From: Terriglobales bacterium | Lineage (GTDB): Bacteria; Acidobacteriota; Terriglobia; Terriglobales; Acidobacteriaceae | Reading direction: 5' to 3' | Assembly (NCBI GenBank): GCA_035764005.1 | Contig: DASTZZ010000008.1 | Coordinates: 1-38,060, forward strand | Length of the DNA stretch: 38,060 nt | In this document: piece by piece, positions 1-7,078 of the stretch | How the letters are laid out: every line of letters starts with the position of its first letter | Numbering within the stretch: position 1 is the stretch's first letter | The notes under the pieces: model-generated | What the model saw: the letters and a program-made list of their open reading frames with translations, nothing else | What the model was told of the DNA's origin: nothing | Databases searched by the model: none | Position numbers and translations under genes: made by a program

Positions 1-680
1 GCTTGAATCTGCGAGGCGAGCGTCGGAGAGATAACGGTTTCGCTTAAGAAGCGCAAACTTGCGCCACCCGAAGCTGCGGCTCTTACCTTGTAAGCCAGGA
101 TTGCTTGGGAAAAATCTCCCCAGTTGCGCTGCTCGCCGCGATAGCTGGAACTCGTCGAGCGATCAGGATCATAGAGATCGAGGACCGAAGCCTGCGCGAA
201 GACATCAGTCGCCCCATTCGACGCTGGATGCTGCGGATTGCCTTCGATCTTCGTCGGACGAAACTCGTTGCTCTTCACCAGCAGCGGAATGCCGCCAGTC
301 GGAAACGGCATCGTTGTCGCGAAGAACTTCGGAATTCCCGGAATGAGATCTTCCGGCTGACGAATGTAGGGAACGATGGCCTCGGCTGGCTGACGCGTGC
401 AGGCGGAGAGTCCCGCGAGAGCCATTGACGCTCCCGCCAATTTGAGGAAGTTGCGACGTGAAAGCCCATCCTCGGCGCGACTCAGCTCAGCGACGCCTGC
501 GGGAAATTCGTTTTCGAGAAGCTCTTCAAAGCCAGGTTCATCGATCAGCTCTTCCAGACTTCGCCAATACTTCTTGCCTGTTGAGGCGGAGAGCCGCTCG
601 CGTACCTGCTGGAGCGTTAGTTTGGTTTTGTGCGGGGTTGGCGAGGCCTTGATCTGCACCAACTCGGGGTGATTCTCCAT
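1..680 (-). CDS. actB: ActB-like alternative complex III subunit (Tat-variant molybdopterin oxidoreductase), C-terminus beyond window
   Basis: Reading leftward from an ATG at 680, an open frame runs without a stop to the window edge, giving about 226 residues of a protein that is usually near 1000 residues. It begins MENHPELVQIK and has a late, internal Tat-type motif SRRNFLKLAG at residues 74-83, followed by a hydrophobic stretch and a cysteine (LAGLSACTR), then the conserved run EAIVPYIRQPEDLIPG. This arrangement, with the twin arginine about 75 residues in, is typical of ActB in alternative complex III, which passes electrons from quinol to periplasmic acceptors. In ActB the molybdopterin-like domain lacks the cofactor and a later domain binds Fe-S clusters; those parts lie outside the window. 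The gene follows actA by 66 bases on the same strand, which supports the assignment. The frame was followed codon by codon to base 3. Confidence 0.85.
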   Translation of the reverse strand, partial: MENHPELVQIKASPTPHKTKLTLQQVRERLSASTGKKYWRSLEELIDEPGFEELLENEFPAGVAELSRAEDGLSRRNFLKLAGASMALAGLSACTRQPAEAIVPYIRQPEDLIPGIPKFFATTMPFPTGGIPLLVKSNEFRPTKIEGNPQHPASNGATDVFAQASVLDLYDPDRSTSSSYRGEQRNWGDFSQAILAYKVRAAASGGASLRFLSETVISPTLASQIQ

Positions 681-746
681 GTCTGTCTCTAAATCAACTT
701 CTCCATTTGCCAAACTGCGCCGCCCACTACCGCAGGCGGCTCCGTT

Positions 747-1514
747 TTATCTGTGGCAGGTTTCGCAACTTTGAATTTCGTTTGGAGTACGCACGTGATA
801 CTGCGCCACCAAGTATTTGCCCAACGACATCTGATCTTCGAATTTTTTCCAGTGCTGCATCGGCTGGCCGGTGAGCTGATAGTACGGGCCATCCAGGGAA
901 CAATTTCCCGTCCCATCTTCGCAGAACACCGGACTTGCCGTGCTCGGGCCCTTCCAACCCATATTGAAAATCGGGTCGCCTACCGGACGAATGTTCTTGG
1001 CCGGATTGCGATGGCAGTCGAGGCACCACTCCATCTGCAGACTTGCGTGCTGATAGGTGAGCGGCATCTCGTCGATTGGGCCATGGCATGAGGCGCAGCC
1101 GATTCCCTTATTAATGTGGATCTCGTGACTGAAATAAACGTAGTCGGGCAAATCGTGCAGCTTGGTCCACCAGATCGGAGTGCCGTTGCGGTAGCTGGCG
1201 CGCACAGGTTCGAGAATGTCGGCGTTGGTCCAGATCTCGGAGTGGCAATTCATGCACGTTTTAGTTGGCGGAATTCCTGCAAAATTGGAATTTTCCACAG
1301 AGGTGTGGCAGTAACGGCAGTCGAGTCCGAGGCCGGACACGTGGTGCTGATGGCTGAAAGGCACCGGCTGCTCGAGTCGCTCGCCCTCGCGTGTGACGTA
1401 AGGCGAACGCTGCAATTCATTCAGAGTAAGCGCCAGGCTGGTGACGACAAGCCCAAGAATGACGAGGCTCATGCGTGCAAGCCCGTTGGCACCTCGGTTA
1501 AAAACTTGTGGCAT
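747..1514 (-). CDS. actA: ActA-like pentaheme cytochrome c subunit of alternative complex III
   Basis: A 255-residue protein with one N-terminal membrane segment (about residues 13-31) and five CXXCH heme-binding motifs at residues 66-70, 87-91, 140-144, 164-168 and 250-254. Five c-type hemes behind a single uncleaved anchor match ActA of alternative complex III, which stands in for the cytochrome bc1 complex in many Acidobacteriota and Bacteroidota. The hemes face the periplasm and relay electrons from the complex to a soluble cytochrome or directly to an oxidase. The last heme motif is almost at the C-terminus, so the protein is complete. actB follows 66 bases downstream. The upstream region carries a long inverted repeat at 1645-1690. 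A periplasmic multiheme cytochrome such as an NrfH/NrfA-type relay is a less likely reading because of the neighbour. Confidence 0.88.
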   Translation of the reverse strand: MPQVFNRGANGLARMSLVILGLVVTSLALTLNELQRSPYVTREGERLEQPVPFSHQHHVSGLGLDCRYCHTSVENSNFAGIPPTKTCMNCHSEIWTNADILEPVRASYRNGTPIWWTKLHDLPDYVYFSHEIHINKGIGCASCHGPIDEMPLTYQHASLQMEWCLDCHRNPAKNIRPVGDPIFNMGWKGPSTASPVFCEDGTGNCSLDGPYYQLTGQPMQHWKKFEDQMSLGKYLVAQYHVRTPNEIQSCETCHR

Positions 1515-1644
1515 CGAAACGTGTCCTGACTTTTATGTAAGGGGCACGAGCCGCGCACATCGCGTCAGCTTTATAGGAGTGCACCGGTTGAACGTTTATG
1601 ACAGCAGCAACAATCAGGAATAAAACGGAGAATTATAACAGGCG

Positions 1645-1690
1645 AAAATTTTCTGCAAAGCAATTGGCAAAATTTTTTGCAGAAAATTTT
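1645..1690. promoter_or_regulatory. Perfect 15-bp inverted repeat upstream of actA
   Basis: Bases 1645-1659 (AAAATTTTCTGCAAA) are perfectly complementary to 1676-1690 (TTTGCAGAAAATTTT) with a 16-base spacer. It lies about 130 bases upstream of the actA start and about 90 bases past the end of the abrB-like gene, both read leftward. It is much richer in A and T than its surroundings. It may be an operator for a dimeric regulator, or a weak terminator after abrB, although no clear T-run follows the stem in that direction. Confidence 0.45.
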
Positions 1691-1720
1691 TTGCTGGCGA
1701 ACCGGAAGAGGAAAGAAGAG

Positions 1721-1779
1721 GAGCGACTCTTGTGTTGTTGGGCGCTGAGTGAAATCGAGAATGTTGTATCGAGCCCCAT
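1721..1779 (-). pseudogene. Remnant of a PIN-domain (VapC-like) toxin start
   Basis: The stop codon of the AbrB-like gene overlaps an ATG at 1779 in a TGATG arrangement, the usual coupling between antitoxin and toxin genes. Reading leftward this ATG gives MGLDT, and a shift of one base at about 1765 continues as NILDFTQ. Together this resembles the MxGLDTNxLxRYxTQ start that carries the first catalytic aspartate of many PIN-domain toxins. After about 17 residues the resemblance ends and no PIN body follows. The sequence therefore looks like a toxin gene reduced to its first codons. The evidence is short, so this is a moderate-confidence call. Confidence 0.4.
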
Positions 1780-2033
1780 CAACGTCGCCTAGCCGGCACT
1801 TTGCGGGTGGCACTATCTCTCATCGCTGTCTCCATCTGCTCGAGAGAAATAGCCCGACGACCTCCAGACCTCAACATGGCGCGCAACGCCGTTGCTGGAA
1901 GCTTCGGCAAGATAACCGCGCTACCATCAGGATGCACGAAGAACTTCACGCAATCTCCCGGCTTCAACCGAAGGTGATCGCGGATAGCTTTGGGGATTGT
2001 CACTTGCCCTTTAGCAGTAATTACGGATTCCAT
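1779..2033 (-). CDS. AbrB/SpoVT-family DNA-binding protein, probable antitoxin
   Basis: An 84-residue protein whose first half, MESVITAKGQVTIPKAIRDH followed by LRLKPGDCVKFFV, is the classic swapped-hairpin AbrB/MazE DNA-binding fold (residues 1-45). The tail (about 46-84) is basic and would be the region that binds a toxin partner in a VapB- or MazE-type antitoxin. Such proteins bind the operator of their own operon as dimers. The toxin gene expected directly downstream is reduced to a few codons (1721-1779), so this antitoxin is probably an orphan. It could alternatively act as a stand-alone regulator of the adjacent act operon, but nothing in the sequence shows that. Confidence 0.8.
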   Translation of the reverse strand: MESVITAKGQVTIPKAIRDHLRLKPGDCVKFFVHPDGSAVILPKLPATALRAMLRSGGRRAISLEQMETAMRDSATRKVPARRR

Positions 2034-2168
2034 TTGAATGAGTCCCCGTTTTCATGCTGGTAACAGCATAGAGGAAAGATTCGCGCTGTGACCACAATTG
2101 GTCTTGACGAGGGTTTTTAGTTGAGCGCTGCTTGAACTCAGAAGACAATGTGAGCAATGGATCATAGT

Positions 2169-2422
2169 GTGGCTGACTTCACGATTGTTGGCGCAATCCG
2201 CTCGATCGAAGTCATTGCTCTCGGCAAGCCACAATCGAGAATTACGGCGGCTCAGAAAAGCCTATGAGCGAGGAAGATGGAAAAAACTCAAAGGGAAGCG
2301 CGACCATTCAGCTTTCGGACAGTACCCAAGCAGTAGCGGAGCTCCATTGGTATGAAGCGCAGGGCATTGGCAAGAAAGAATTCAAAATCAAACGTTTCCT
2401 CCATGAGCCGCCCGCAAGCTAA
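2169..2422 (+). pseudogene. Small conserved-type gene broken over three reading frames
   Basis: Three overlapping frames on the plus strand read as successive pieces of one small protein. Frame one from GTG 2169 gives a start ADFTIVGAIRSIEVIALG. The next frame, from about 2226, gives HNRELRRLRKAYERGRWKKL. The third, from about 2295, gives SATIQLSDSTQAVAELHWYE and then QGIGKKEFKIKRFL to a stop at 2422. I recognise the order 'I-x-x-IE-x-IA ... RLRK-Y-G-x-WRKLKG ... AELHWYEAxGIGxKExKIKR' as that of a short uncharacterised protein common in soil bacteria; this is recalled, not searched. Two single-base shifts, one in the AAAGGG run near 2293, would explain the breaks. They may be real decay or sequencing error. 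The last segment alone is an intact 52-codon ORF from ATG 2264, so a short protein could still be made. Confidence 0.5.
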
Positions 2423-2636
2423 GGCGGGCTTTGCAATTTGCATCAAAAACGCCGACTATCCGGCTTCGCTGGAACTGCGCAAGGTGTATCGGGTGTTCGC
2501 CGACAAAGAAGCTGCGGCGCACGAACTTCTGAGAATAGTCGACGAATCTGGAGAGGATTACCTGTATCCCAAAGGCTACTTTATTCCGGTAACTCTGCCG
2601 AAACCGGTGCAGCGGGCGCTTACGTCGATTCCTTAG
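2403..2636 (+). CDS. Small conserved hypothetical protein
   Basis: A 77-residue protein when started at ATG 2403 (MSRPQAKAGFAICIKNADYP), which overlaps the last 20 bases of the preceding broken gene. A longer frame begins at 2352, but its extra 17 residues lie inside the other gene and are basic and unpatterned, so the internal start is preferred. The body SLELRKVYRVFADKEAAAHE, then RIVDESGEDYLYP, looks like a small beta-rich domain that I have seen in uncharacterised proteins of soil bacteria; its function is not known. There are no membrane segments or metal motifs. Confidence 0.6.
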   Translation: MSRPQAKAGFAICIKNADYPASLELRKVYRVFADKEAAAHELLRIVDESGEDYLYPKGYFIPVTLPKPVQRALTSIP

Positions 2637-2666
2637 AGCTATTTCTCGGTTTCCGAACGGAGGCTA

Positions 2667-2784
2667 ACGCGCGCAGTTCGCGTGAGCAGGAGTAAGGAAT
2701 GGCTATGGACTTTCCAAGGGCTTAAGGAAAGATTCTCGAAGATCATAGGGATTCCTCCGCCAAAACCCGGCGTTCGGAATGACG
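2667..2784. repeat. Dispersed intergenic repeat, short copy
   Basis: The left part (2667-2700, with GCGTGAGCAGGAG) and the right part (about 2748-2784, GGGATTCCTCCGCCAAA then GGCGTTCGGAATGAC) match the two ends of the larger element at 4267-4659. The copies share long identical runs, so this is a mobile or amplified intergenic repeat. It separates the small hypothetical gene from the end of the aldehyde dehydrogenase gene. Confidence 0.7.
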
Positions 2785-2793
2785 AAGGGAAAA

Positions 2794-4230
2794 TCAGGCC
2801 ATCACCAGCAACCGTCTCTCCGTCATCTCCTCAATCGCATAGCGAATGCCTTCGCGTCCGAGACCCGAGTCCTTTACTCCACCGTAGGGCATGGGATCGA
2901 CGCGGAATGTCGGCACGTCGCCGACGATCACTCCGCCCACTTCTAGCCGGTCAAAGGCGCGGAAGATCAGGCGGGAGTCGTGGGTGAATAGTCCCGCTTG
3001 AAGACCGTATTGGGAATCATTGGAGCGGGAGAGGGCGTCGTCGAAATCTTCGTACGGCTCGATGGTTGCGACTGGAGCAAAGATCTCTTCGCAATTGACT
3101 TTCATCTTTGGAGTGGTGGCTGAGAGGAGCGTCGGCATAATCAAAGGACCCTTCGTCGTTCCGCCGCAAAGAACCTTGGCTCCGGCGGAAACTGCTTCCT
3201 TGATCCACTGTTGAACCCGCTCGACATCGCTGCCGCGAATCATAGGTCCAACATCGGTCGATTCGTCCGAAGGATCGCCGACGCGCAACTTTGCTGCAGC
3301 CTCGACCATCTTGGCCGTGAACTCGTCGAAGATGTCGGCATGCACGAGAATGCGCTGCACCGAGATACAGCTTTGGCCGGCATAGGTGAATGCTCCGGAT
3401 GTGCAGCGTGCGACGGCATAGTCGAGATCCGCGTCGTTGTGAACGATGACCCCAGCATTGCCTCCGAGCTCCAGGACGACACGCTTCTTACCGGCATCAC
3501 GCTTGAGTTGCCATCCCACTTTGGCACTACCGGTAAAGCTGAGCAGCTTCATGCGTTCATCGGCGACGAGCGACGCGGCGTCATCGTTGCTCAAGGGCAA
3601 AATGCTGAACGACGAGGCAGGCCATCCCGATTCGAGGATGAGTTTGCCTAACAAGAGTGCGCAGAACGGGGTCTGTGGAGCAGGCTTGAGCACAACCGGA
3701 CATCCGGCTGCCATCGCCGGCGCCAGCTTGTGGGCAACGAGATTCATCGGAAAATTGAATGGAGTAATGGCTGCAATCGGACCGATAGGGAAGCGACGGA
3801 CAATGCCCCATCGACCTTCCGTCGCAGGAATGAAGTCGAGCGGCATGTACTCGCCGTAAATCCGCACCGCTTCTTCAGCCGCGGTGGTAAAGGTCAGCAC
3901 CGCGCGATCGACTTCTGCGCGCGCAGCTTTCACCGGCTTGCCTGCTTCAAGCGTCATCAGACGAACAAAGGTATCTTTGTGCTCACGGATCTTTGCGGCG
4001 ACGCTGAGCAGCGCGTCTTTGCGCTTGTAGGCAGGAATCTGCCGCAACTCGGCGCTGGAAGTCTCAGCAGCTGAAATCGCGCGTTCGAGATCTTTCTCCG
4101 TTCCCAGCCATGTGCTGCCGATCGGTTTGCCAGTGTACGGCGAGTTGATTTCGACGCGCTGTCCAGCGGTGATCCACTCGCCAGCAACGAGAAAGCCGGA
4201 TTCGAGCGGCGAGCGTTCAAAGGTTTGCAT
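2794..4230 (-). CDS. NAD(P)-dependent aldehyde dehydrogenase
   Basis: A 478-residue member of the aldehyde dehydrogenase superfamily. Numbered from the ATG at 4230, the catalytic set is visible: Asn159 in ITPFNFP, Lys182 in VVLKPA, Glu254 in LELGGN and the nucleophile Cys288 in YAGQSCISVQ. The C-terminal PYGGVKDSGLGREG is the usual end of the catalytic domain. It oxidises an aldehyde to the acid in the cytoplasm; the overall pattern is closest to the lactaldehyde/glyceraldehyde-3-phosphate (GapN-like) branches, but substrate cannot be read from sequence. The frame opens earlier, at 4278, but those 16 extra residues come from a dispersed repeat; the ATG at 4230 has AGGGG about six bases ahead and is preferred. 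It stands alone, separated from hemG by the 393-base repeat element. Confidence 0.92.
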   Translation of the reverse strand: MQTFERSPLESGFLVAGEWITAGQRVEINSPYTGKPIGSTWLGTEKDLERAISAAETSSAELRQIPAYKRKDALLSVAAKIREHKDTFVRLMTLEAGKPVKAARAEVDRAVLTFTTAAEEAVRIYGEYMPLDFIPATEGRWGIVRRFPIGPIAAITPFNFPMNLVAHKLAPAMAAGCPVVLKPAPQTPFCALLLGKLILESGWPASSFSILPLSNDDAASLVADERMKLLSFTGSAKVGWQLKRDAGKKRVVLELGGNAGVIVHNDADLDYAVARCTSGAFTYAGQSCISVQRILVHADIFDEFTAKMVEAAAKLRVGDPSDESTDVGPMIRGSDVERVQQWIKEAVSAGAKVLCGGTTKGPLIMPTLLSATTPKMKVNCEEIFAPVATIEPYEDFDDALSRSNDSQYGLQAGLFTHDSRLIFRAFDRLEVGGVIVGDVPTFRVDPMPYGGVKDSGLGREGIRYAIEEMTERRLLVMA

Positions 4231-4266
4231 GTGGTCCCCTAAAGTTAATGATATTGCGCTGCGTTC

Positions 4267-4659
4267 TTGTTCTGTCATTCCGAGTCCGCCGCGGCGGACT
4301 CACGCGCAATTTGCGTGAGCAGGAGAGAGGAATCCCCACAGATAGCCATGCGCTTAACCTGCATTTCTCACCACGGGGACACGGAGAGCACGAAGAAACC
4401 CTTGAGAATGGCCGAATCTGCTGGCCCAATCTTGAGTGGCCGTTGTTGCCCAACCGGACGGACCGACGCGCGCCCTCGCGCGGGTTTCGGTTCCGATACC
4501 AGAACCGCAGTGTTTCACTTTACGTCGAGTACGAACTCATCAACCGAAACCCGGCCGAGGCCGGCCGCAGGTGCTTTCGAGAAACCGCGCTTTAGGAAAC
4601 GTCTTGGAAGACGATAGGGATTCCTCCGCCAAAGGCTGGCGTTCGGAATGACAGAACAA
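4267..4659. repeat. 393-base repeat element with 17-bp perfect terminal inverted repeats
   Basis: TTGTTCTGTCATTCCGA at 4267-4283 is the exact reverse complement of 4643-4659. Inside are the same end motifs as the short copy at 2667-2784, a 'caccacggggacacggag' repeat (4364-4400) and no convincing gene. It fills the gap between hemG and the aldehyde dehydrogenase gene, a stretch of about 430 bases without a gene. It has no transposase, so it would be a non-autonomous element or an amplified repeat. Confidence 0.65.
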
Positions 4660-4663
4660 ACAA

Positions 4664-6082
4664 TTACGAATAAGTCACTAACTGTGACCTCATTCTCCTG
4701 ATGATGGCATCGGCCGCCGAGCGCCCTATGCGAACGCAATCGGGAATGCCGATTCCGTGATACGCATTCCCGGTGAGATGCAGGCCGGGGAAGCGCTGCA
4801 TATGCATCTCCAGGCTGGCGACGCGCAAAAGGTGTCCGACTTCGTACTGCGGCATGGCGTTGTGCCATTTGTAGACGCGAGCGAAACGCGGCTCAGTCTG
4901 GATGTTCAGAATCTCGCGCAGCTCCCGCCGGACCAACTCGAGGATTCCGTGCTCGCTAAGCTCCAGGATTTCTGGATCACGTGCGCCGCCGAGGAAGACA
5001 CGCAAGAGCGCCATCTCCTCGGGAGCGCGATTCTCGAACTTGTTATGGACGAACGTGCATGCCATCACGCGCTTACCTTCGCTGCGAGGAACGAGAAAGC
5101 CGAACCCTGCAGGCAAGCGCAAGTCGGCGCGTTTGTAGCCAAGGGCGACCGTAACCGCGGACGTCGACGAGAGCTCGCCGAGAATTTCGACTGGCCGTTC
5201 CGATCCGGGAACCTCCTTCATAAGCCTGGCCGTGACGTGTGGCGGGACAGCCAGAATGATGTGATCAAATTCTTCTTCCGCGCCTTCGCTGGTGACGCTC
5301 CAACCGGAACTGCCTGGCCGCAGCATGTCTACGGTCGAGGACGCATGCAGTGTCTCGCGTGGGAACTGGCGCAGGATGGAATCAATGATTCGCTGCATAC
5401 CTTCGCGGAGCGAGGTGAATAAAGGTGGCGTTCCGCCGGGGTTGTGATTTTTTCGGCTCTCCAACGCGCCTCGGACAAGACTGCGATGTCGCGCCTCGGA
5501 TTCAACCATCTGCGGCAGCGTGGCGCGCGCGCTGAGACGGGAAGCATCTCCACCATAGACCCCTGAGAGCAGCGGGTCGGCAAGACGGTCCACGACCTCG
5601 GCATTGAAGTGCCGCGAAACGAAACTGGCGACGCTTTCATCGTCATCGACGCCGAGAGGCTCGGGAGGAAGCAGATATTCACTCAACATCGCCAGCTTTG
5701 TGCTCGGCGAAAACAACCGCGAGCGGAGAACGGGCGCGAGCTTCGTCGGAACCATCATCTGAAGTCCCGCCGGAATCTCCTCCAAACGCCCCTGAACCAA
5801 AACGTAGGTTTTGCGTTCGGCATCGCGCGATCCGATGAGCTGGCCCGACAGCCTCAGATCGTCGCAGAGTTCTCGTGCCCAGGGTTTCGACGTCAGGAAA
5901 GAATCAGGTCCAGCCTCAACCAAACAGCCTTCGACGCGTTCGGTGCGAATTACGCCTCCGAAACGCGAATCAGACTCGAAGACGACGATCTCGAGCGGCG
6001 CTCCTTTGCGGCGCTCCTGCTCGAGATAAAAGGCGGCAGTAAGCCCGGAGATACCTCCGCCGACGATGGCGACGCGAATCAT
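4664..6082 (-). CDS. hemG: Protoporphyrinogen/coproporphyrinogen oxidase (HemG/HemY type)
   Basis: A 472-residue FAD-dependent oxidase. The N-terminus MIRVAIVGGGISGLTAAFYL has the dinucleotide-binding GxGxxG at residues 8-13, followed by the acidic residue in VVFESD. Conserved family blocks follow: FGGVIRTE, EAGPDSFLTSKPWA, LADPLLSGVYGGDASRLSAR, and the C-terminal FAD-binding segment LHLTGNAYHGIGIPDCVRIG at about residues 434-453. It removes six electrons from protoporphyrinogen IX, or from coproporphyrinogen III in the coproporphyrin route, using oxygen. It lies 61 bases after hemH in the order hemE-hemH-hemG, which places it firmly in heme synthesis. Whether the organism uses the protoporphyrin or coproporphyrin branch cannot be decided here because hemN/hemF and hemQ are not in the window. 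Confidence 0.93.
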   Translation of the reverse strand: MIRVAIVGGGISGLTAAFYLEQERRKGAPLEIVVFESDSRFGGVIRTERVEGCLVEAGPDSFLTSKPWARELCDDLRLSGQLIGSRDAERKTYVLVQGRLEEIPAGLQMMVPTKLAPVLRSRLFSPSTKLAMLSEYLLPPEPLGVDDDESVASFVSRHFNAEVVDRLADPLLSGVYGGDASRLSARATLPQMVESEARHRSLVRGALESRKNHNPGGTPPLFTSLREGMQRIIDSILRQFPRETLHASSTVDMLRPGSSGWSVTSEGAEEEFDHIILAVPPHVTARLMKEVPGSERPVEILGELSSTSAVTVALGYKRADLRLPAGFGFLVPRSEGKRVMACTFVHNKFENRAPEEMALLRVFLGGARDPEILELSEHGILELVRRELREILNIQTEPRFARVYKWHNAMPQYEVGHLLRVASLEMHMQRFPGLHLTGNAYHGIGIPDCVRIGRSAADAIIRRMRSQLVTYS

Positions 6083-6143
6083 GGTGAATTGGTCGGGAAA
6101 GACCAGATTAGCTTAGACGAGAAATTGTCGGCAAAAATGAGCG

Positions 6144-7076
6144 TTACAGGGCGTTCTTCGTGACCTCTGCCGTTGCCCTCGTGACCTTCGTGTTCGCTCT
6201 TCCCCGGCTCGTTACTAAATCCGCCAAAGCAGCGATGAAAGCCGGCGAGTCGTTCAATGATGCCGTCCTCACAACATCGACGCCTATACGAGAGCCAAGG
6301 TCCCGGAATGCGATATCGATGTCATACAACACTTCAACATGATCGCAAACGAAGCCCACAGGCTGGATCAGCACGCGGGAGTTGCCGGCATGTTTTAATT
6401 TCGTAATCGTCTCCTCTACCGTCGGGCCAATCCACGGCCCTCCCGACATTCCCTGGCTCTGAAAAGCAAATGTCCAGCGACCGTGCGGCAGTCCCACACG
6501 CTGCGCCACAAGAGCTCCGGTTTCCCTCGCCTGCTGTTCATACGGATCGCCGTCGCTGATGGTTCGCGCCGGAACACTGTGGGCGGTAAAGATCACGGGA
6601 ATGTCTGTGCCAAACTTCGCTCGCGCAGCTTCGAGCTTTTCAGCAAAGGCATTAATAAGAAGAGAGTGCTCATGCCAGGACTCGATGAAGTCAATCGCGA
6701 TGCCGTGGGCAGCGCCTTCCAGCGCCTTGCGGTAGAGTCCAACGCTGGTACGGGAATTCTGCGGGGCGAGGCAGAGCGCGACGGCAGAGCTAATGCCATC
6801 AGCAAGCATTTTGGCAACAACATCCGCAATGTATGGCTTCCAGTTACGCATGCCGACGTACACCGGCATCTTGAGCGATTCGGACAGAAGCTCGCCCTGA
6901 CGCATGGTGATGCTGGTGAGCGGAGAACGTCCGATGAGTCCATAGCGATGCTTTACTTCCTCAATGACCGAATCGGGAACAGGGCGTCCACCGGTTACAT
7001 TGTGCAGGTATGCTGGGACGTCGGACACGCTGTCCGGAGTTCCGTGCGCGAGCAGTAAGACTCCAGTTTTGCCCAT
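6144..7076 (-). CDS. hemH: Ferrochelatase with repeat-encoded C-terminal tail
   Basis: A 310-residue ferrochelatase, starting at ATG 7076, two bases after the hemE stop. A TTG six bases earlier is possible but less likely. It opens KTGVLLLAHGTPDS, and carries the metal-insertion histidine in VIFTAHSVP (His166) and the acidic partner in VCDHVEVLYD (Glu248). It inserts ferrous iron into the porphyrin at the end of the pathway. The natural fold appears to end near FIAALADLV. The last 20 residues, RGRANTKVTRATAEVTKNAL, are encoded by a dispersed repeat (6150-6205) that also encodes the tail of glucokinase at the other end of the window. The tail is therefore probably a read-through into inserted repeat DNA rather than part of the original enzyme. 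Confidence 0.93.
   Translation of the reverse strand: MGKTGVLLLAHGTPDSVSDVPAYLHNVTGGRPVPDSVIEEVKHRYGLIGRSPLTSITMRQGELLSESLKMPVYVGMRNWKPYIADVVAKMLADGISSAVALCLAPQNSRTSVGLYRKALEGAAHGIAIDFIESWHEHSLLINAFAEKLEAARAKFGTDIPVIFTAHSVPARTISDGDPYEQQARETGALVAQRVGLPHGRWTFAFQSQGMSGGPWIGPTVEETITKLKHAGNSRVLIQPVGFVCDHVEVLYDIDIAFRDLGSRIGVDVVRTASLNDSPAFIAALADLVTSRGRANTKVTRATAEVTKNAL
6150..6205. repeat. 'gtgaccttcgtgttcgc' dispersed repeat, inside hemH 3' end
   Basis: On the plus strand this stretch reads ttcgtgacctctgcc, then ctcgtgaccttcgtgttcgc. Close copies are at 36108-36160 (inside the glucokinase 3' end), at 29421-29445 (just before the phospholipase D-like gene) and, inverted, at 36059-36083. In hemH and glk the repeat is read in the same frame. 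Confidence 0.75.
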
Positions 7077-7078
7077 AA

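Noticed and set aside
4747-5422. 221-codon plus-strand frame opposite hemG
   Set aside because: Antisense shadow of a well-conserved gene in GC-rich DNA; no independent coding evidence.
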